This document shows positions 54,636-64,000 of a DNA stretch of 64,000 nt, one piece after another; the first letter of the stretch is position 1; each line of letters opens with the position of its first letter. The DNA is from Afipia birgiae 34632. Its GTDB lineage: Bacteria > Pseudomonadota > Alphaproteobacteria > Rhizobiales > Xanthobacteraceae. The translations under genes were made by a program, and so were the position numbers. The notes beneath the pieces are model-generated. The model was not told where the DNA came from. It saw only the letters and a list, made by a program, of their open reading frames with translations, and did no database searches. The stretch spans positions 1,366,392 through 1,430,391 of the forward strand of contig NZ_HG326652.1 of assembly GCF_000308295.2 (NCBI RefSeq), written 5' to 3'.

Positions 54636-54682
54636 GACATGATCTGATCCGAAAACCGGTTTCCACTTTTCGGGATCATGTC
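54636..54682. repeat. palindromic repeat GACATGAT...ATCATGTC
   Basis: GACATGATCTGATCCGAAAA-CCGGTTTCCACTT-TTCGGGATCATGTC is an imperfect inverted repeat. It occupies the whole 61-bp gap between the two oxygenase genes. The same sequence type is abundant in rhizobial genomes. Confidence 0.65.
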
Positions 54683-55421
54683 ATTTGGCATCGTGGAAAA
54701 TGATGCCGACAGTATGGCGATGGCCGGAGCGCAACTGGCTGACGCCGTGCCGGAGATTGACGCGATACGTTCCGCGCGTGCCCTGCACCGGTCGGTTATG
54801 CACCGCGAATACCACCGCGTCGCCCTGCCTGAGCGGCACCACTGCGGCGCGTGACTGCATGCGCGGGCGCTGTTCCGTCAGCACGAACTCCCCGCCCGTG
54901 AAATCTTCCTCTGGCTTGGAGAGAAGGATCGCAACCTGGAGCGGAAACACATGCTCGCCGTACAGATCCTGATGCAGGCAATTGTAATCGCCCGCGCCAT
55001 ACTGGAGCAGCAGCGGTGTCGGACGCGTCTGTCCCGCCTTGTGGCAGCGCTTGATGAAATCGGCATGTTCGGCGGGATAACGCACATCGATCCCCATCGA
55101 CTCGTTCCAGCGGTTCGCAATGGGCGCCAATCGCGGATACAGCGACGTCCGCAGGTCTGCGATGATGTCCGGCAGCGGATAGGAAAAGTACTTGTACTCC
55201 CCCCGCCCGAAGCCATGCCGCCCCATGATAATGTGGCTACGGAAGATACCGCTTTCGCCGTAGAGAGCCGCGACCGAGCGGCATTCGCTGGCGGAGAGCA
55301 ATCCGCTCAGCACTGCCCAGCCATTGCCGTCGAGATGCTCGGTGAAGCCAGTCCAGTCCATTGCTCCGACCCGTGGCTGCGCGGGGGTCATCGAGATTTT
55401 GGCTTTTGCTGCAGCGACCAT
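54681..55421 (-). CDS. 2OG-Fe(II) oxygenase (Prolyl-4-hydroxylase-like), AlkB-linked
   Basis: This 246-residue protein has the jelly-roll iron site HQD in NCLHQDLYGEHVFPLQ and the second His in GHRHTVGIIFHDAK. GEFVLTEQRPRMQSRAAVV forms the 2OG region. It precedes alkB by 61 bp, an arrangement that suggests a partner in alkylation repair. The actual substrate is unknown. Confidence 0.85.
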   Translation of the reverse strand: MVAAAKAKISMTPAQPRVGAMDWTGFTEHLDGNGWAVLSGLLSASECRSVAALYGESGIFRSHIIMGRHGFGRGEYKYFSYPLPDIIADLRTSLYPRLAPIANRWNESMGIDVRYPAEHADFIKRCHKAGQTRPTPLLLQYGAGDYNCLHQDLYGEHVFPLQVAILLSKPEEDFTGGEFVLTEQRPRMQSRAAVVPLRQGDAVVFAVHNRPVQGTRGTYRVNLRHGVSQLRSGHRHTVGIIFHDAK

Positions 55422-55591
55422 GATCGGCTCCCTGTGTGACGAGCCGGACTTAGGTCAATCGCGCAGCACTCTCCACCCGATTTCTGGGTGAAGGGGCCTC
55501 AAAAACAAGCCGGACGGAAGCATGCGCTTCCGTCCGGCTTTTAGGTCCAACTCATGGCCGAACTATGCTGGATAGCTCACCCGTGATGTTT

Positions 55592-56629
55592 TCAGGCTGC
55601 CGCCTTCCTGGCACCTGTCGGAACTTCGGAGATGGTCTTCAGGATCTGCGAGGCGATCTGGTAGGGGTCGCCCTGCGAGTTCGGACGGCGGTCTTCCAGA
55701 TAGCCCTTGTAATCGTTGTTGACGAAGGAGTGCGGCACGCGGATCGATGCTCCGCGATTCGCCACGCCGTAGCTGAACTTGTTCCACGGCGCGGTTTCGT
55801 GCTTGCCGGTCAGACGCTTGTCATTGTCCGGACCGTAGACCGCGATGTGATCCATGAGGTTCTTGTCGAACTGCTTCATCAGGGCTTCAAAGTAATCCTT
55901 GCCGCCGACCGTGCGCATGTAGTCGGTCGAGAAGTTGGCATGCATGCCGGAGCCGTTCCAGTCGGTGTCGCCGAGCGGCTTGCAATGGAATTCGATGTCG
56001 ATGCCGTACTTCTCCGTGAGACGCAGAAGCAGGTAGCGCGCGATCCACATTTCGTCAGCGGCCTTCTTGGAGCCCTTGCCGAAAATCTGGAATTCCCACT
56101 GGCCCTTCGCCACTTCGGCGTTGATGCCTTCGTGGTTGATGCCGGCGGCGAGACACAGGTTGAGGTGCTCTTCGACGATCTCGCGGGCGACCGAACCAAC
56201 GTTGCTGTAGCCGACGCCGGTATAGTACGGACCCTGTGGTGCCGGATAGCCAGCCTCTGGAAAGCCGAGCGGACGGCCATCCTTGTAGAAGAAGTACTCC
56301 TGCTCGAAGCCGAACCATGCGCCGGCGTCATCGAGAACGGTGGCGCGCTTGTTGGACGAATGCGGCGTCTTGCCATCGGGCATCATGACTTCGCACATCA
56401 CCAGAGCGCCGTTGATGCGCGTCGCATCAGGATAAATGGCGACCGGTTTGAGAACGCAATCCGAGCTGTGGCCTTCGGCCTGCATGGTCGAGCTGCCATC
56501 GAAGCCCCACAGCGGGAGCTGCTCGAGCGTCGGAAACGCGTCGAATTCCTTGATCTGTGTTTTTCCGCGGAGGTTAGGTGTTGGGGTGTATCCGTCGAGC
56601 CAGATGTACTCGAGCTTATACTTTGTCAT
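55592..56629 (-). CDS. glnII: glutamine synthetase type II (eukaryotic-type)
   Basis: This 345-residue GSII makes glutamine from glutamate, ammonia and ATP. Its length and motifs fit the eukaryote-like GSII of rhizobia. YIWLDGYTPTPNLRGKTQIK starts it, LPLWGFDGSSTMQAEGHSSD is the Asp/Glu loop, and FGFEQEYFFYKDGRPLG is an active-site strand. NGSGMHANFSTDYM follows, then NRGASIRVPHSFV near the C-terminus. A sigma-54 promoter lies upstream, and it faces a gstI-like gene. Confidence 0.95.
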   Translation of the reverse strand: MTKYKLEYIWLDGYTPTPNLRGKTQIKEFDAFPTLEQLPLWGFDGSSTMQAEGHSSDCVLKPVAIYPDATRINGALVMCEVMMPDGKTPHSSNKRATVLDDAGAWFGFEQEYFFYKDGRPLGFPEAGYPAPQGPYYTGVGYSNVGSVAREIVEEHLNLCLAAGINHEGINAEVAKGQWEFQIFGKGSKKAADEMWIARYLLLRLTEKYGIDIEFHCKPLGDTDWNGSGMHANFSTDYMRTVGGKDYFEALMKQFDKNLMDHIAVYGPDNDKRLTGKHETAPWNKFSYGVANRGASIRVPHSFVNNDYKGYLEDRRPNSQGDPYQIASQILKTISEVPTGARKAAA

Positions 56630-56670
56630 TGCGATCTCTCGTGAGTGGACAATTGCGGTGCTAAATTCCC

Positions 56671-56710
56671 GGCCGGTTTAGCCACCGGGGGGCCCCGGCC
56701 GCAAACGGCT
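56671..56710 (-). other. GC-rich inverted repeat in the glnII leader
   Basis: GGCCGG (56671-56676) and CCGGCC (56695-56700), plus AGCC (56680) and GGCT (56707), can form stem-loops in the predicted leader of about 80 nt, between the -12 element and the glnII start. It is a possible target for post-transcriptional control by GstI, as reported for the rhizobial glnII system. Folding is not calculated. Confidence 0.35.
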
Positions 56711-56720
56711 GGCCCTTAGT

Positions 56721-56738
56721 AAGCATTTAACATGCCAA
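56721..56738 (-). promoter_or_regulatory. sigma-54 (RpoN) promoter of glnII
   Basis: The minus strand reads TTGGCATGTTAAATGCTT, with GG and GC separated by exactly 10 bp. It matches YTGGCACG-N4-TTGCW at most key positions. Transcription would start near 56712, about 82 nt before the glnII ATG. glnII is a known RpoN/NtrC-dependent gene in rhizobia. Confidence 0.65.
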
Positions 56739-56777
56739 CCTGCCCCTGAGGACGAGTGCGCTGGCATGGGCCTGGTC

Positions 56778-56794
56778 GCCACCGCGCCGGTGGT
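56778..56794. promoter_or_regulatory. candidate NtrC-type site
   Basis: GCCACC-GCGCC-GGTGGT keeps the CACC-N5-GGTG core of NtrC sites (TGCACC-N5-GGTGCA). It lies about 65-80 bp upstream of the predicted glnII start site and between the divergent glnII and gstI genes. The outer bases differ, so this is tentative. The remaining intergenic DNA (56795-57080) shows nothing else recognisable. Confidence 0.35.
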
Positions 56795-57080
56795 TGCGCG
56801 CGACTGATTCGCCAGCTGCTCGCCGCCTCGTGCGCGTTTTCTCATCAATTTCAACGCCTGCCTCGTTTGGCGGCGGCGGGATTCAGGGCGTTGTGGCGAG
56901 GAAACCCTGCGGGCGTGAGTGCGTTAAGACATCAAGCGCATGCTGAGTGAAGGCGCAGAATCGCGGATGCGCAAATTCTATGCAAATGCCTGCTTTTTAT
57001 AGGGCAAACCGCGCAAAAGACGTGCGTTCCACTTACATTAGATCTCGAAGCGCTGACGCGCTCAGCGAGAGGAGACGGGA

Positions 57081-57257
57081 ATGACACCTAACTCGACCCA
57101 GCCAACGGCCAAGATCTACCAATTCCCGGTAGGCGGTCGCACAGCACTCAGCAGCCGAAGCGAGCCAGCCAAGCCGGTAATCGACTACGCAGCCTCCGGC
57201 AGCAGCTGGTACCACGAAGCCGCCATCGAAGAGGCCAAGCGGGGCAGTGAACACTGA
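57081..57257 (+). CDS. gstI: GstI-like DUF2735 small protein
   Basis: This 58-residue protein (TPNSTQPTAKIYQFPVGGRT, SWYHEAAIEEAKRGSEH) matches DUF2735 proteins by TAKIYQFPVGGR and SWYHEAAI. It is divergent from glnII, as gstI is in Rhizobium leguminosarum, where the 63-residue product inhibits glnII translation under nitrogen excess. GAGGAGACGGG precedes the ATG. A small stem (CGCTGA/TCAGCG, 57051-57067) lies just before that site. Function is inferred from family and position. Confidence 0.75.
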   Translation: MTPNSTQPTAKIYQFPVGGRTALSSRSEPAKPVIDYAASGSSWYHEAAIEEAKRGSEH

Positions 57258-57317
57258 TGCCGCCGGTCGCCATGACGCCCGGGTGGCAAATCCGCCCGGC
57301 GAACAGTGACGTCAACT

Positions 57318-57349
57318 AAAGGGTCGAAGCATCGCGCTTCGGCCCTTTT
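57318..57349. terminator. intrinsic terminator after gstI
   Basis: AAAGGGTCGAAGC-ATCGC-GCTTCGGCCCTTTT forms a 12- to 13-bp stem with one T-G pair. It is followed by T residues and preceded by A residues, so it can work in both directions, for gstI and for the convergent glutaminase gene. Confidence 0.75.
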
Positions 57350-57373
57350 ACTTTGGGTCCTCTCTCCTGCCCG

Positions 57374-58309
57374 TCATGCGCCGAAGATCGACCACCCCAT
57401 CCGCTTGCTGAGGCTTTCAAGGGCGTCGCGGCCAAGCCGGGAATTGCCGTTCGAGTCGAGACCGGGTGACCAGACCGCGATGGAGGCCTTGCCCGGCGCG
57501 ATCGCCAGGATGCCGCCGCCGACACCGCTCTTTCCGGGCAAACCAACCCGATAGGCGAATTCTCCGGACCCATCGTAATGCCCGCACGTCAGCATCACGG
57601 CGTTGATGCGCCGCGCCCGCTCCGGCGGAACGACCAGAAAGCCGGTGGACGGATTGCGTCCGGAATGAGCGAGAAACCGCCCCGCCATCGCGAGCTGACG
57701 ACACGACATCGCAATGGCGCATTGGTGAAAATAAACCCCGAGCGTGAGCTCTGCCGGATTCTCGACGACGCCGAACGACTTCATGTAATTGGCGAGCGCG
57801 ATGTTGCGAAATCCGGTGCGCTGCTCCGAGGCGGCGACGGACTCGTCGATCTTGATCGACGAGTCGCCCGAGAGGAATTGCATAAATCTGATGATTTCGC
57901 CCAGCGTTTCGCGCGGCTGGTGCCCGGACAGGATGGCATCGGTCACAGCAATGGCGCCGGCGTTGATGAAGGGATTGCGCGGAATGCCGCGTTCACGCTC
58001 GAGCTGAACGATCGAATTGAACGGACTGCCCGACGGCTCGCGCCCAACCCGCTGCCACAGCTTGTCGCCGATCATGCCCAACGCCAGTGTCAGCGTGAAA
58101 ACCTTGGAGATGCTTTGAATCGAAAACGTCGTCTCGGCGTCACCTCCCACCGCGACATGTCCATTGGAATCGACCACGACGAGACCAAATGAATTGACGT
58201 CAACCCGTGCAAGTTCCGGAATATAGGTCGCAACATCTCCGCGATCCCTTCGTTCCATCATCTCGTCGGCGATTTCCTTGACGACGCGATCTAGGGTGGC
58301 ATTGCTCAT
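57374..58309 (-). CDS. glsA: glutaminase
   Basis: This 311-residue enzyme hydrolyses glutamine to glutamate and ammonia and has a beta-lactamase-like fold. Active-site motifs are [16 protein letters not shown] (Ser-x-x-Lys), [16 protein letters not shown] (Asn), [19 protein letters not shown] (Glu, Asn, Lys region), [18 protein letters not shown] (Tyr) and [15 protein letters not shown]. The length is normal. It lies next to glnII-gstI, opposite in reaction to GSII. Confidence 0.93.
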   Translation of the reverse strand: MSNATLDRVVKEIADEMMERRDRGDVATYIPELARVDVNSFGLVVVDSNGHVAVGGDAETTFSIQSISKVFTLTLALGMIGDKLWQRVGREPSGSPFNSIVQLERERGIPRNPFINAGAIAVTDAILSGHQPRETLGEIIRFMQFLSGDSSIKIDESVAASEQRTGFRNIALANYMKSFGVVENPAELTLGVYFHQCAIAMSCRQLAMAGRFLAHSGRNPSTGFLVVPPERARRINAVMLTCGHYDGSGEFAYRVGLPGKSGVGGGILAIAPGKASIAVWSPGLDSNGNSRLGRDALESLSKRMGWSIFGA

Positions 58310-58404
58310 TTCATTCCGGTTCGGTTCGAAGTCTGTCTGGGTTGTGGCGACGAAACTTATGCGACAAACGTGCCAACCGCCACGGCATTGCCGCCGACAA
58401 GCCT

Positions 58405-59979
58405 TCAGCGCTCCGGCGCGTTTCGATAAAGAACGGCATAATCATTAGAGGCCACCTGTGCTAAACCGCGTGGCGGCTGCAACGGCTTCGGCGGATCGAT
58501 CAACAGGACGTAATCAAAATTCTTGCGCCAATCCGGCAGATAGCGCGCCGCGTCGATATCCGACGCAGAAAAACGGTCCTGATACAGCAGCGGCCAATCC
58601 ACAGGCTCACCGAGCGGATGAGCGATACGGCTGTAGGGAGGTTTCACCGCCAAAGGCTGTTGAGTGGGATCAGCAAACATCAGGGGCCAGAACGCGCGCC
58701 GTTCGATCGCGAGTAACGCACCAAGGTGTCCATCAAGCCTGTACATGCCAGGCAGCGCCCGCTCCGGCGGCGAGACGCCGGCTGTTTTGTAGCCCGGCTG
58801 ACCGCGCGCCACCAGGACGCGAGAACCTGGCTTCACCTCGGCAATAACCGACCTCACATCTGCGACGTCTTGCCGATGATCGATCCATCCCGAAGCCACA
58901 TAGCCCGTGCGGATGGCGATCAACGCGGCGAAGAACAGACCCGCCAGCAAGCCCTGACGCGGTGTGATGCGCGGCTGCATGCCTGCGAAAATCAGCAGCA
59001 CGAACATCAGCGCCAGCCGTCCCTCAACGAACGTGCCGCCCTTGATCGTCGATGGTGCGACAACGAACACCAATCCCAACGCCGCAAGAGCTGGCAGGAC
59101 ACCCCGCGCGAAGACAGCTTGACGCCAGACGAGGACGAGGAACGAAAAAAGGAGAGCGCCGGTCGCCACTGTCAGGACAGTGCTGTACAGCGTGAAAGGC
59201 GCGAACGTCACAAAGACCTTTTGCAGACCGTTCCACGTGGGCGGCGTGGAATCGCCCGACAAGGGCGATGCCAGATAGAGCGCGATAGCCGGGCTTAAAA
59301 CCAGCGCGATCAGGGCGCCGGTTCGAAGCCCCTCACCCAAGGTCAGAGCTCCGTCGCGCCTCAGATCGAGAAGGCGGGCCAGTTCGTATGAACCGATCAG
59401 GAGTGCCGTCAGCAAGACGCCGAAGATATGGCAAAAGAAAATCACGGCAACAATGACCGCGAGCGAAACGGCCGCGGTCCATCGTCTGCCACGCCGATCC
59501 AGCGTCATCCAGAGCGCCGCAGCACCGAAGGCAAGCCCCACCGAGAGCAGAAAGTTCATGAACCCCAAAAAGAATATGGCGTTCCACGCGGCCAAACCCG
59601 AAGCCAGCGGCCAGTAGGTGAACCGCCCAAAGGCCACGCGGCTATAGGCAACCACACCCGCGAGTGGCGCAAAAAGGCTGAGCGCCAATATCAATCGTCC
59701 ACCAACATGCGGATCGGTAAACTTCAGCAAAGTCGCGCCGATCACATCCATGCCGATATTCGGCAGGATGCCCCAGCGCGGCGCGTACATCTGCGACAGA
59801 AGTGGATCATCCGGATGAGCCAGGACGAAGTAGCGCGCCAGATGGTTTGGATAATCCAGTACCGGCGGGAGATCGATCAGGAAAAACGGAGCGGCGAGGC
59901 TCACAACAAGAGCGAGCACTGCTGTGTGCCACAACGGACCGGGACTTGGCCTGCCAGCGGGATCAGCCGATATGCGCAT
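58405..59979 (-). CDS. polytopic membrane protein of unknown function
   Basis: This 524-residue protein has about 10-11 TM segments. The motif [19 protein letters not shown] after TM1 and a later periplasmic domain (residues about 390-500) give a GT-C-like layout, but no catalytic motif is certain. It starts 2 bp before the ppx stop, so it is probably co-transcribed with ppk-ppx and could act in the cell envelope. Confidence 0.55.
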   Translation of the reverse strand: MRISADPAGRPSPGPLWHTAVLALVVSLAAPFFLIDLPPVLDYPNHLARYFVLAHPDDPLLSQMYAPRWGILPNIGMDVIGATLLKFTDPHVGGRLILALSLFAPLAGVVAYSRVAFGRFTYWPLASGLAAWNAIFFLGFMNFLLSVGLAFGAAALWMTLDRRGRRWTAAVSLAVIVAVIFFCHIFGVLLTALLIGSYELARLLDLRRDGALTLGEGLRTGALIALVLSPAIALYLASPLSGDSTPPTWNGLQKVFVTFAPFTLYSTVLTVATGALLFSFLVLVWRQAVFARGVLPALAALGLVFVVAPSTIKGGTFVEGRLALMFVLLIFAGMQPRITPRQGLLAGLFFAALIAIRTGYVASGWIDHRQDVADVRSVIAEVKPGSRVLVARGQPGYKTAGVSPPERALPGMYRLDGHLGALLAIERRAFWPLMFADPTQQPLAVKPPYSRIAHPLGEPVDWPLLYQDRFSASDIDAARYLPDWRKNFDYVLLIDPPKPLQPPRGLAQVASNDYAVLYRNAPER

Positions 59980-59981
59980 CG

Positions 59982-61589
59982 CTATGGTTTCACGATGGTC
60001 CCTGCGCGCCCAATCAGGCGCGCGAGCTGCTTGAAACGATTGGTGACGCGATCGGCGGCAAGGTCGGTGGCCCGTTTGTCGAACACCAGGATGAGCTTGC
60101 GGCCCTGATTGCGGAAATGCGTGTGGGGCAGCACGCCGCGCTGCGCCGCCGAGATCATGAAGGCGACGCGAAACGCAGCGCCAATCAGGCGCGCGCGTTC
60201 GACCATCGCGGGCGGAATGAGAGCGCGCACGGCTTCCGGCGCTTCATTCTCCGGGTTCAATCCGGCGTAACGATAGAAAGCCGCGAGCGCGAGAAACACC
60301 CTGCCCTCGTGCGTCACCGCACCGAAATTCCCGTTGATAATGAAATCGAGCGATTGCTCGCCACGATGATCCGGATGGGCCCGCCAGGCCGCGTCGGAGA
60401 GCCAGCAAGCCGCATGACGCAGCCGCTTCTCGTCATCGGTCTCGCGCAGGCCTGCGACCCGGAACAGCTTGTCGGTCCATACGATCAGATCGTCGGCGTG
60501 GCGCGGCGACCGCGAGCGCAACTCGTTCATCGTTTGCGCCGTGGCGATCAATCCGTCTTTCCGCTGCTCCTTTTCGGGCAGCATCTCGTAGAGCAATCCT
60601 TCCCGAACTCCGTAGGTCGAGAACACGATGGTCTTCGGCTTCGCGACGCGGATGATGTATTCGAGCACCAGCGCCGCATAGGTCAGCAGCGGACGGCGGG
60701 CATCGGCCACGGTTTCGATGTCGGCCAGCGTATTGCTCGCTGCAAGACGGCGAAGCCGTCGCGCAAAATCGAGCGCATCCGCCGCCGGAATGCTGTAGCC
60801 GTGCATCACGCGCAGCGGATAGCCGCTCTGAATGATGTGGATGCGCGCCAGCGCGCGCCATGTACCACCAACCGCGTAGAACGTACGGCCCGTGCCCGCT
60901 TTGAGTTGCGGCAGTCCGGTCAACTGGCCGGCGACGATCCGCTCCGCCTTCTTCAGCGATTTCTGCGACGCATCCTGCAGCGCGAGGCCGCCGAGCGGCA
61001 GTGTCGTCCCCGATCGAATGCGATGGCCACGCACATCGATGAGTTCGAGCGACCCGCCGCCAAGATCGCCAACGATGCCGTCCGGCTTGTAGACGCCCGA
61101 CGCTACACCAAGCGCCGACAGTTTCGCTTCGCGCGCACCGGACAGGATGTCGATGGCGCAGCCGCAGATGCGTTCCGCCTTGGCGATGAAGTCCGGCCCG
61201 TTGGTCGCATCGCGGCAAGCTGCTGTTGCGATCGCATGGACCTCACCGACCTTCATGACCCTGCAAAGTGCTTTGAACCGCCGCAGCGCCGCCAGCGCTT
61301 TCTCGACAGCATCGGTCGCGAGCAGCCCGGTCGACTGCACTTCGCGGCCAAGGCCGCACAATGTCTTCTCGTTGAAGATGGGCGCGAGATTGCGGGTCTT
61401 GTCTTCGTAGACAACAAGACGAACCGAGTTCGATCCGATGTCGATGACAGCGACGCTCTTGGAAACCTTGCGCACGTTGCGATGACGTTCGCGAACGGTT
61501 GCGGGGGCCACGGATTCGTTCTTCGTGCCGCTAACGCTCCGAACGGCGCGTAAGACGGCGTGGCGAAGATTCTTTAAGCGACTTTCCAC
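59982..61589 (-). CDS. ppx: Ppx/GppA-family exopolyphosphatase
   Basis: This 535-residue enzyme of the ASKHA fold hydrolyses polyphosphate (and/or pppGpp). A basic N-terminal extension of about 45 residues precedes [19 protein letters not shown] (phosphate 1). Then come [15 protein letters not shown] and [14 protein letters not shown] (phosphate 2) in domain I, with an HD-like helical C-terminal part. It overlaps the end of ppk by 59 bp in a different frame, so ppk and ppx form a polyphosphate turnover operon. Confidence 0.93.
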   Translation of the reverse strand: MESRLKNLRHAVLRAVRSVSGTKNESVAPATVRERHRNVRKVSKSVAVIDIGSNSVRLVVYEDKTRNLAPIFNEKTLCGLGREVQSTGLLATDAVEKALAALRRFKALCRVMKVGEVHAIATAACRDATNGPDFIAKAERICGCAIDILSGAREAKLSALGVASGVYKPDGIVGDLGGGSLELIDVRGHRIRSGTTLPLGGLALQDASQKSLKKAERIVAGQLTGLPQLKAGTGRTFYAVGGTWRALARIHIIQSGYPLRVMHGYSIPAADALDFARRLRRLAASNTLADIETVADARRPLLTYAALVLEYIIRVAKPKTIVFSTYGVREGLLYEMLPEKEQRKDGLIATAQTMNELRSRSPRHADDLIVWTDKLFRVAGLRETDDEKRLRHAACWLSDAAWRAHPDHRGEQSLDFIINGNFGAVTHEGRVFLALAAFYRYAGLNPENEAPEAVRALIPPAMVERARLIGAAFRVAFMISAAQRGVLPHTHFRNQGRKLILVFDKRATDLAADRVTNRFKQLARLIGRAGTIVKP

Positions 61590-63717
61590 GGCCTGACAGA
61601 CTCGGATTCGTCATGAAATAATTGTGCACGTTGAAAGGTTCCTCGCCCTTCGCGGCCTTCATACGCGTTGACGACCCATCCGGCAACAACTGCCAGCTTT
61701 GTTCGTTGTCCTTCAGGTTCGCGACCATGATTTGCTCGAGAACCTGCTGATGAACCGTAGGATTTTGCAGCGGGCACAGGACTTCGACACGGCGGTCGAG
61801 GTTGCGCGGCATCATGTCGGCCGACGAGATATACACAGCAGCCTTCGCACTTGGCAGGCCATGCCCCATACCGAAGCAGTAGATTCGCCCGTGTTCCAGG
61901 AACCGGCCGATGATCGATTTGACGCGAATGTTCTCTGACAGTCCGGGAACACCGGGACGCAGGCAGCAAATTCCGCGGATCACCAGGTCGATCGAGACGC
62001 CAGCCTGCGACGCCTCATACAGCGCGTCGATGATCTCGGGATCGACCAGCGAATTCATCTTCAGCCAGATCGCGCCCGGCTTGCCGTGACGCGCGTGATT
62101 GCTCTCGGCGTGAATGTGCTCGATCATCCGCTTGCGCAGCGTCAACGGCGACACGCCCATCTTCTCGATGTCGCGCGGTTCAGCGTAGCCGGTGATGTAG
62201 TTGAACACACGTGCAGCGTCGCGCGCGATCACCGGGTCCGAGGTGAAATACGACAGGTCTGTATAAATGCGCGCGGTGACCGGATGATAGTTGCCGGTGC
62301 CGGCGTGAACATAGGTGGTGAGGCCCGCACCTTCGCGGCGGACCACCAGCGACAGCTTGGCGTGCGTCTTGAGTTCGAGGAATCCGTAAACGACCTGAAC
62401 GCCTGCGCGTTCGAGGTCGCGCGCCCAGCGGATATTGGCTTCTTCATCGAACCGCGCCTTGAGTTCGATCAGTGCCGTCACCGACTTGCCAGCTTCGGCA
62501 GCTTCGACAAGTGTTCGTACGATCGGTGAATCGCGCGAGGTGCGGTACAGCGTCTGTTTGATCGCGACGACGTCAGGATCGCGTGCCGCCTGCTGCAGGA
62601 ACTGCACCACCACGTCGAACGATTCATAAGGATGATGGACGATCAAGTCCTTCTGACGGATAGCGGCGAAGATATCGCCGCCATGGTCGCGGACACGTTC
62701 AGGGTGACGCGGTACGTAGGGCGTGAATTCGAGATCGGGACGATCCAGCCGCGTCAGTTGCGACAGCTCGTTCATGGCGAGCACGCCGTCGACCAGCAGA
62801 ACGTCGTCATCAGGTACCGACAGAGCGCGCTGCACGAAGGAGCGCAGTTCGTCAGGCATATGAGCTTCGATTTCGAGACGGATCACCGACCCGCGGCGGC
62901 GGCGCTTGAGCGCCGACTCGAACAGGCGAACGAGATCCTCGGCCTCTTCCTCGATTTCCAGTTCGGAGTCGCGGATGATGCGGAACGCACCCTGCCCCTT
63001 GACGGTGTAGCCCGGGAACAGGCGGCCAATGAACAAGCCGGTGGCCTGTTCAAGTGTGATGAGACGCACCGAGCCGTCCTTGCCGGCCGGCAACTTGATG
63101 AAACGGTCGATCTTGCCCGGCATGCGGATCAGCGCGTTCATTGCCTTGCCGTCGGACACCCGCGCCAGATGCAGCGCGATGGTGAAACCGAGACTTGGGA
63201 TGAACGGGAACGGATGCGCCGGGTCGATCGCCAGCGGCGTCAGCAGCGGGAAAATGTTGTGAAGGAAGTGGTCCTCGATCCAGCTGCCTTCGGCCTTGGT
63301 GACATCCTTGCCATCCACCAGAACGATCCCGACATCGGACAGCACATGGCGCAGGTCGCGCCAGATCTCCTGCTGGTCGCTGGCGAGTTTCGAGACGGTC
63401 TCGTTGATCTTGGCGAGCTGTTCGGTGGGCGTCGAGCCGTCGGGGCTGCGTTCGGTGATGCCTTCGCGGACCTGTGCCTTGAGGCCCGCGACGCGGACCA
63501 TGAAGAACTCATCAAGGTTATTGGCCGAAATAGACAGGAACCGGACCCGCTCCAGCGCCGGATGGTTGAGGTTGACCGACTCTTCCAGCACGCGGCGATT
63601 GAAATGGAGCCATGACAGTTCGCGATTGATGAAGCGCTCGGGGCTCGACCGGATCGACGACACGCCCGCAATCTCTTCGTTTTCTTCTTTTTTTACAACA
63701 ACTTGCGCGGAATCCAT
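61531..63717 (-). CDS. ppk: polyphosphate kinase 1
   Basis: This 728-residue enzyme starts at ATG 63717 behind GAGG (minus strand); 63732 is less likely. It makes polyphosphate from ATP. The N-terminal domain has [20 protein letters not shown]. The catalytic domains hold [14 protein letters not shown] (the phosphorylated His region) and [20 protein letters not shown]. The C-terminus overlaps ppx by 59 bp. A Pho-box-like repeat lies about 60 bp upstream, and an hda-like gene precedes it. Confidence 0.95.
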   Translation of the reverse strand: MDSAQVVVKKEENEEIAGVSSIRSSPERFINRELSWLHFNRRVLEESVNLNHPALERVRFLSISANNLDEFFMVRVAGLKAQVREGITERSPDGSTPTEQLAKINETVSKLASDQQEIWRDLRHVLSDVGIVLVDGKDVTKAEGSWIEDHFLHNIFPLLTPLAIDPAHPFPFIPSLGFTIALHLARVSDGKAMNALIRMPGKIDRFIKLPAGKDGSVRLITLEQATGLFIGRLFPGYTVKGQGAFRIIRDSELEIEEEAEDLVRLFESALKRRRRGSVIRLEIEAHMPDELRSFVQRALSVPDDDVLLVDGVLAMNELSQLTRLDRPDLEFTPYVPRHPERVRDHGGDIFAAIRQKDLIVHHPYESFDVVVQFLQQAARDPDVVAIKQTLYRTSRDSPIVRTLVEAAEAGKSVTALIELKARFDEEANIRWARDLERAGVQVVYGFLELKTHAKLSLVVRREGAGLTTYVHAGTGNYHPVTARIYTDLSYFTSDPVIARDAARVFNYITGYAEPRDIEKMGVSPLTLRKRMIEHIHAESNHARHGKPGAIWLKMNSLVDPEIIDALYEASQAGVSIDLVIRGICCLRPGVPGLSENIRVKSIIGRFLEHGRIYCFGMGHGLPSAKAAVYISSADMMPRNLDRRVEVLCPLQNPTVHQQVLEQIMVANLKDNEQSWQLLPDGSSTRMKAAKGEEPFNVHNYFMTNPSLSGRGKSLKESSPRRLTRRSER

Positions 63718-63778
63718 GAAGCGAAACCTCATATCATGTCATCAGGCCGGGACTCTAGGCCTGTTCCACGGAGACAAT

Positions 63779-63807
63779 GTGCCAGTGTCGTGACAGTTCG
63801 ATGACAT
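63779..63807 (-). promoter_or_regulatory. Pho-box-like direct repeats upstream of ppk
   Basis: The minus strand reads ATGTCAT-CGAA-CTGTCAC, then GACA-CTGGCAC. These are three 7-bp repeats with 4-bp spacers, the 11-bp period of PhoB boxes (CTGTCAT-N4-CTGTCAT). They lie 62 bp before the ppk start, a good position for PhoB activation under phosphate limitation. Confidence 0.55.
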
Positions 63808-63846
63808 GATGAGCCAGGACCGGTTAATGACCAAGTCCCTGCGCGG

Positions 63847-64000
63847 TCAGGCCGCGGTATCTTTCAGCACTTCAGCAGCCAGCGCACGGGTTATCGGGCG
63901 GCGCTGCCGCAACGCCTCTTCGTCAAGCTGTTCGACCGCCCGCCGCGCCGCCGCGAACGAGCGTTCAATGCGGGTCGCGAGGTAGCTGACGATGCCCTCG
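63847..64000 (-). CDS. hdaA: Hda/HdaA-like DnaA regulatory protein, C-terminal end (partial)
   Basis: The 3' end of a minus-strand gene codes about 50 residues ending SYLATRIERSFAAARRAVEQ, LDEEALRQRRPITRALAAEV, and LKDTAA. The helix IERSFAAARRAVEQLD and RPITRALAAEVL are typical of the C-terminal lid of DnaA-like AAA proteins that lack the DNA-binding domain IV (Hda/HdaA). In this bacterial group hda lies just upstream of ppk. The remaining gene is outside the window. Confidence 0.75.
   Translation of the reverse strand, partial: EGIVSYLATRIERSFAAARRAVEQLDEEALRQRRPITRALAAEVLKDTAA

Overview
The window is a GC-rich chromosomal segment of an alphaproteobacterium. It is most likely a member of the Bradyrhizobium / Rhodopseudomonas / Afipia group (Nitrobacteraceae). 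The reasons are the gene order hda-ppk-ppx, the neighbouring rnd and aspS genes, a eukaryotic-type glutamine synthetase II gene (glnII) with a divergent gstI-like gene, Bug-type solute receptors, and short dispersed palindromes typical of these genomes. I could not run database searches. Family names come from motifs I read in the translations.

Region 1 (1-8978) is the distal part of a Tn7/Tn5053-like transposon with genes tniA, tniB and tniQ. It has been hit twice by insertion sequences. An IS3-family element (475-1755, 3-bp target duplication GTC) splits tniA exactly at its first catalytic aspartate. An IS66-family element (6069-8644, 8-bp target duplication) sits 19 bp after the tniQ stop codon. 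Four direct GGGGT-centred repeats and a TGT/ACA-type terminus near 8978 probably mark the right end of the transposon. A small ORF between tniA and tniB looks like a second, free-standing copy of the MuA-type beta-barrel domain.

Region 2 (8979-10690) is AT-richer than its surroundings. It begins immediately outside that transposon end and carries a compact three-gene operon: a DUF2188 protein, a two-TM DUF4231/SLATT-like membrane protein, and an MTH538/ThsB-type TIR-like protein. It has its own promoter. This is the best candidate for an uncharacterised, probably anti-phage, nucleotide-signalling system.

Region 3 (11000-55500) is ordinary chromosomal content. It includes a luciferase-like monooxygenase, a metallopeptidase, two orphan Bug receptors with a LysR regulator, a truncated haemoglobin, 3-hydroxybutyryl-CoA dehydrogenase, ClpS, an RND efflux pair, a PaaI-type thioesterase, an M20 deacylase, an HxlR regulator facing a nonsense-mutated oxidoreductase, an SMR exporter, an L,D-transpeptidase, a glutathione peroxidase, a polysaccharide deacetylase, the malic enzyme MaeB, AspRS, RNase D, AlkB and a second 2OG-Fe(II) oxygenase. 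Many genes here are small, secreted or membrane proteins of unknown function. A 5'-truncated amino-acid-binding protein gene near 25.8 kb is another scar.

Region 4 (55592-58309) is a nitrogen block. glnII has a good sigma-54 promoter and faces gstI (DUF2735), followed by a glutaminase gene. Region 5 (59982-64000) is the polyphosphate block: ppx, ppk with a Pho-box-like repeat, and the 3' end of an hda-like gene. No tRNA, rRNA or CRISPR array was seen.
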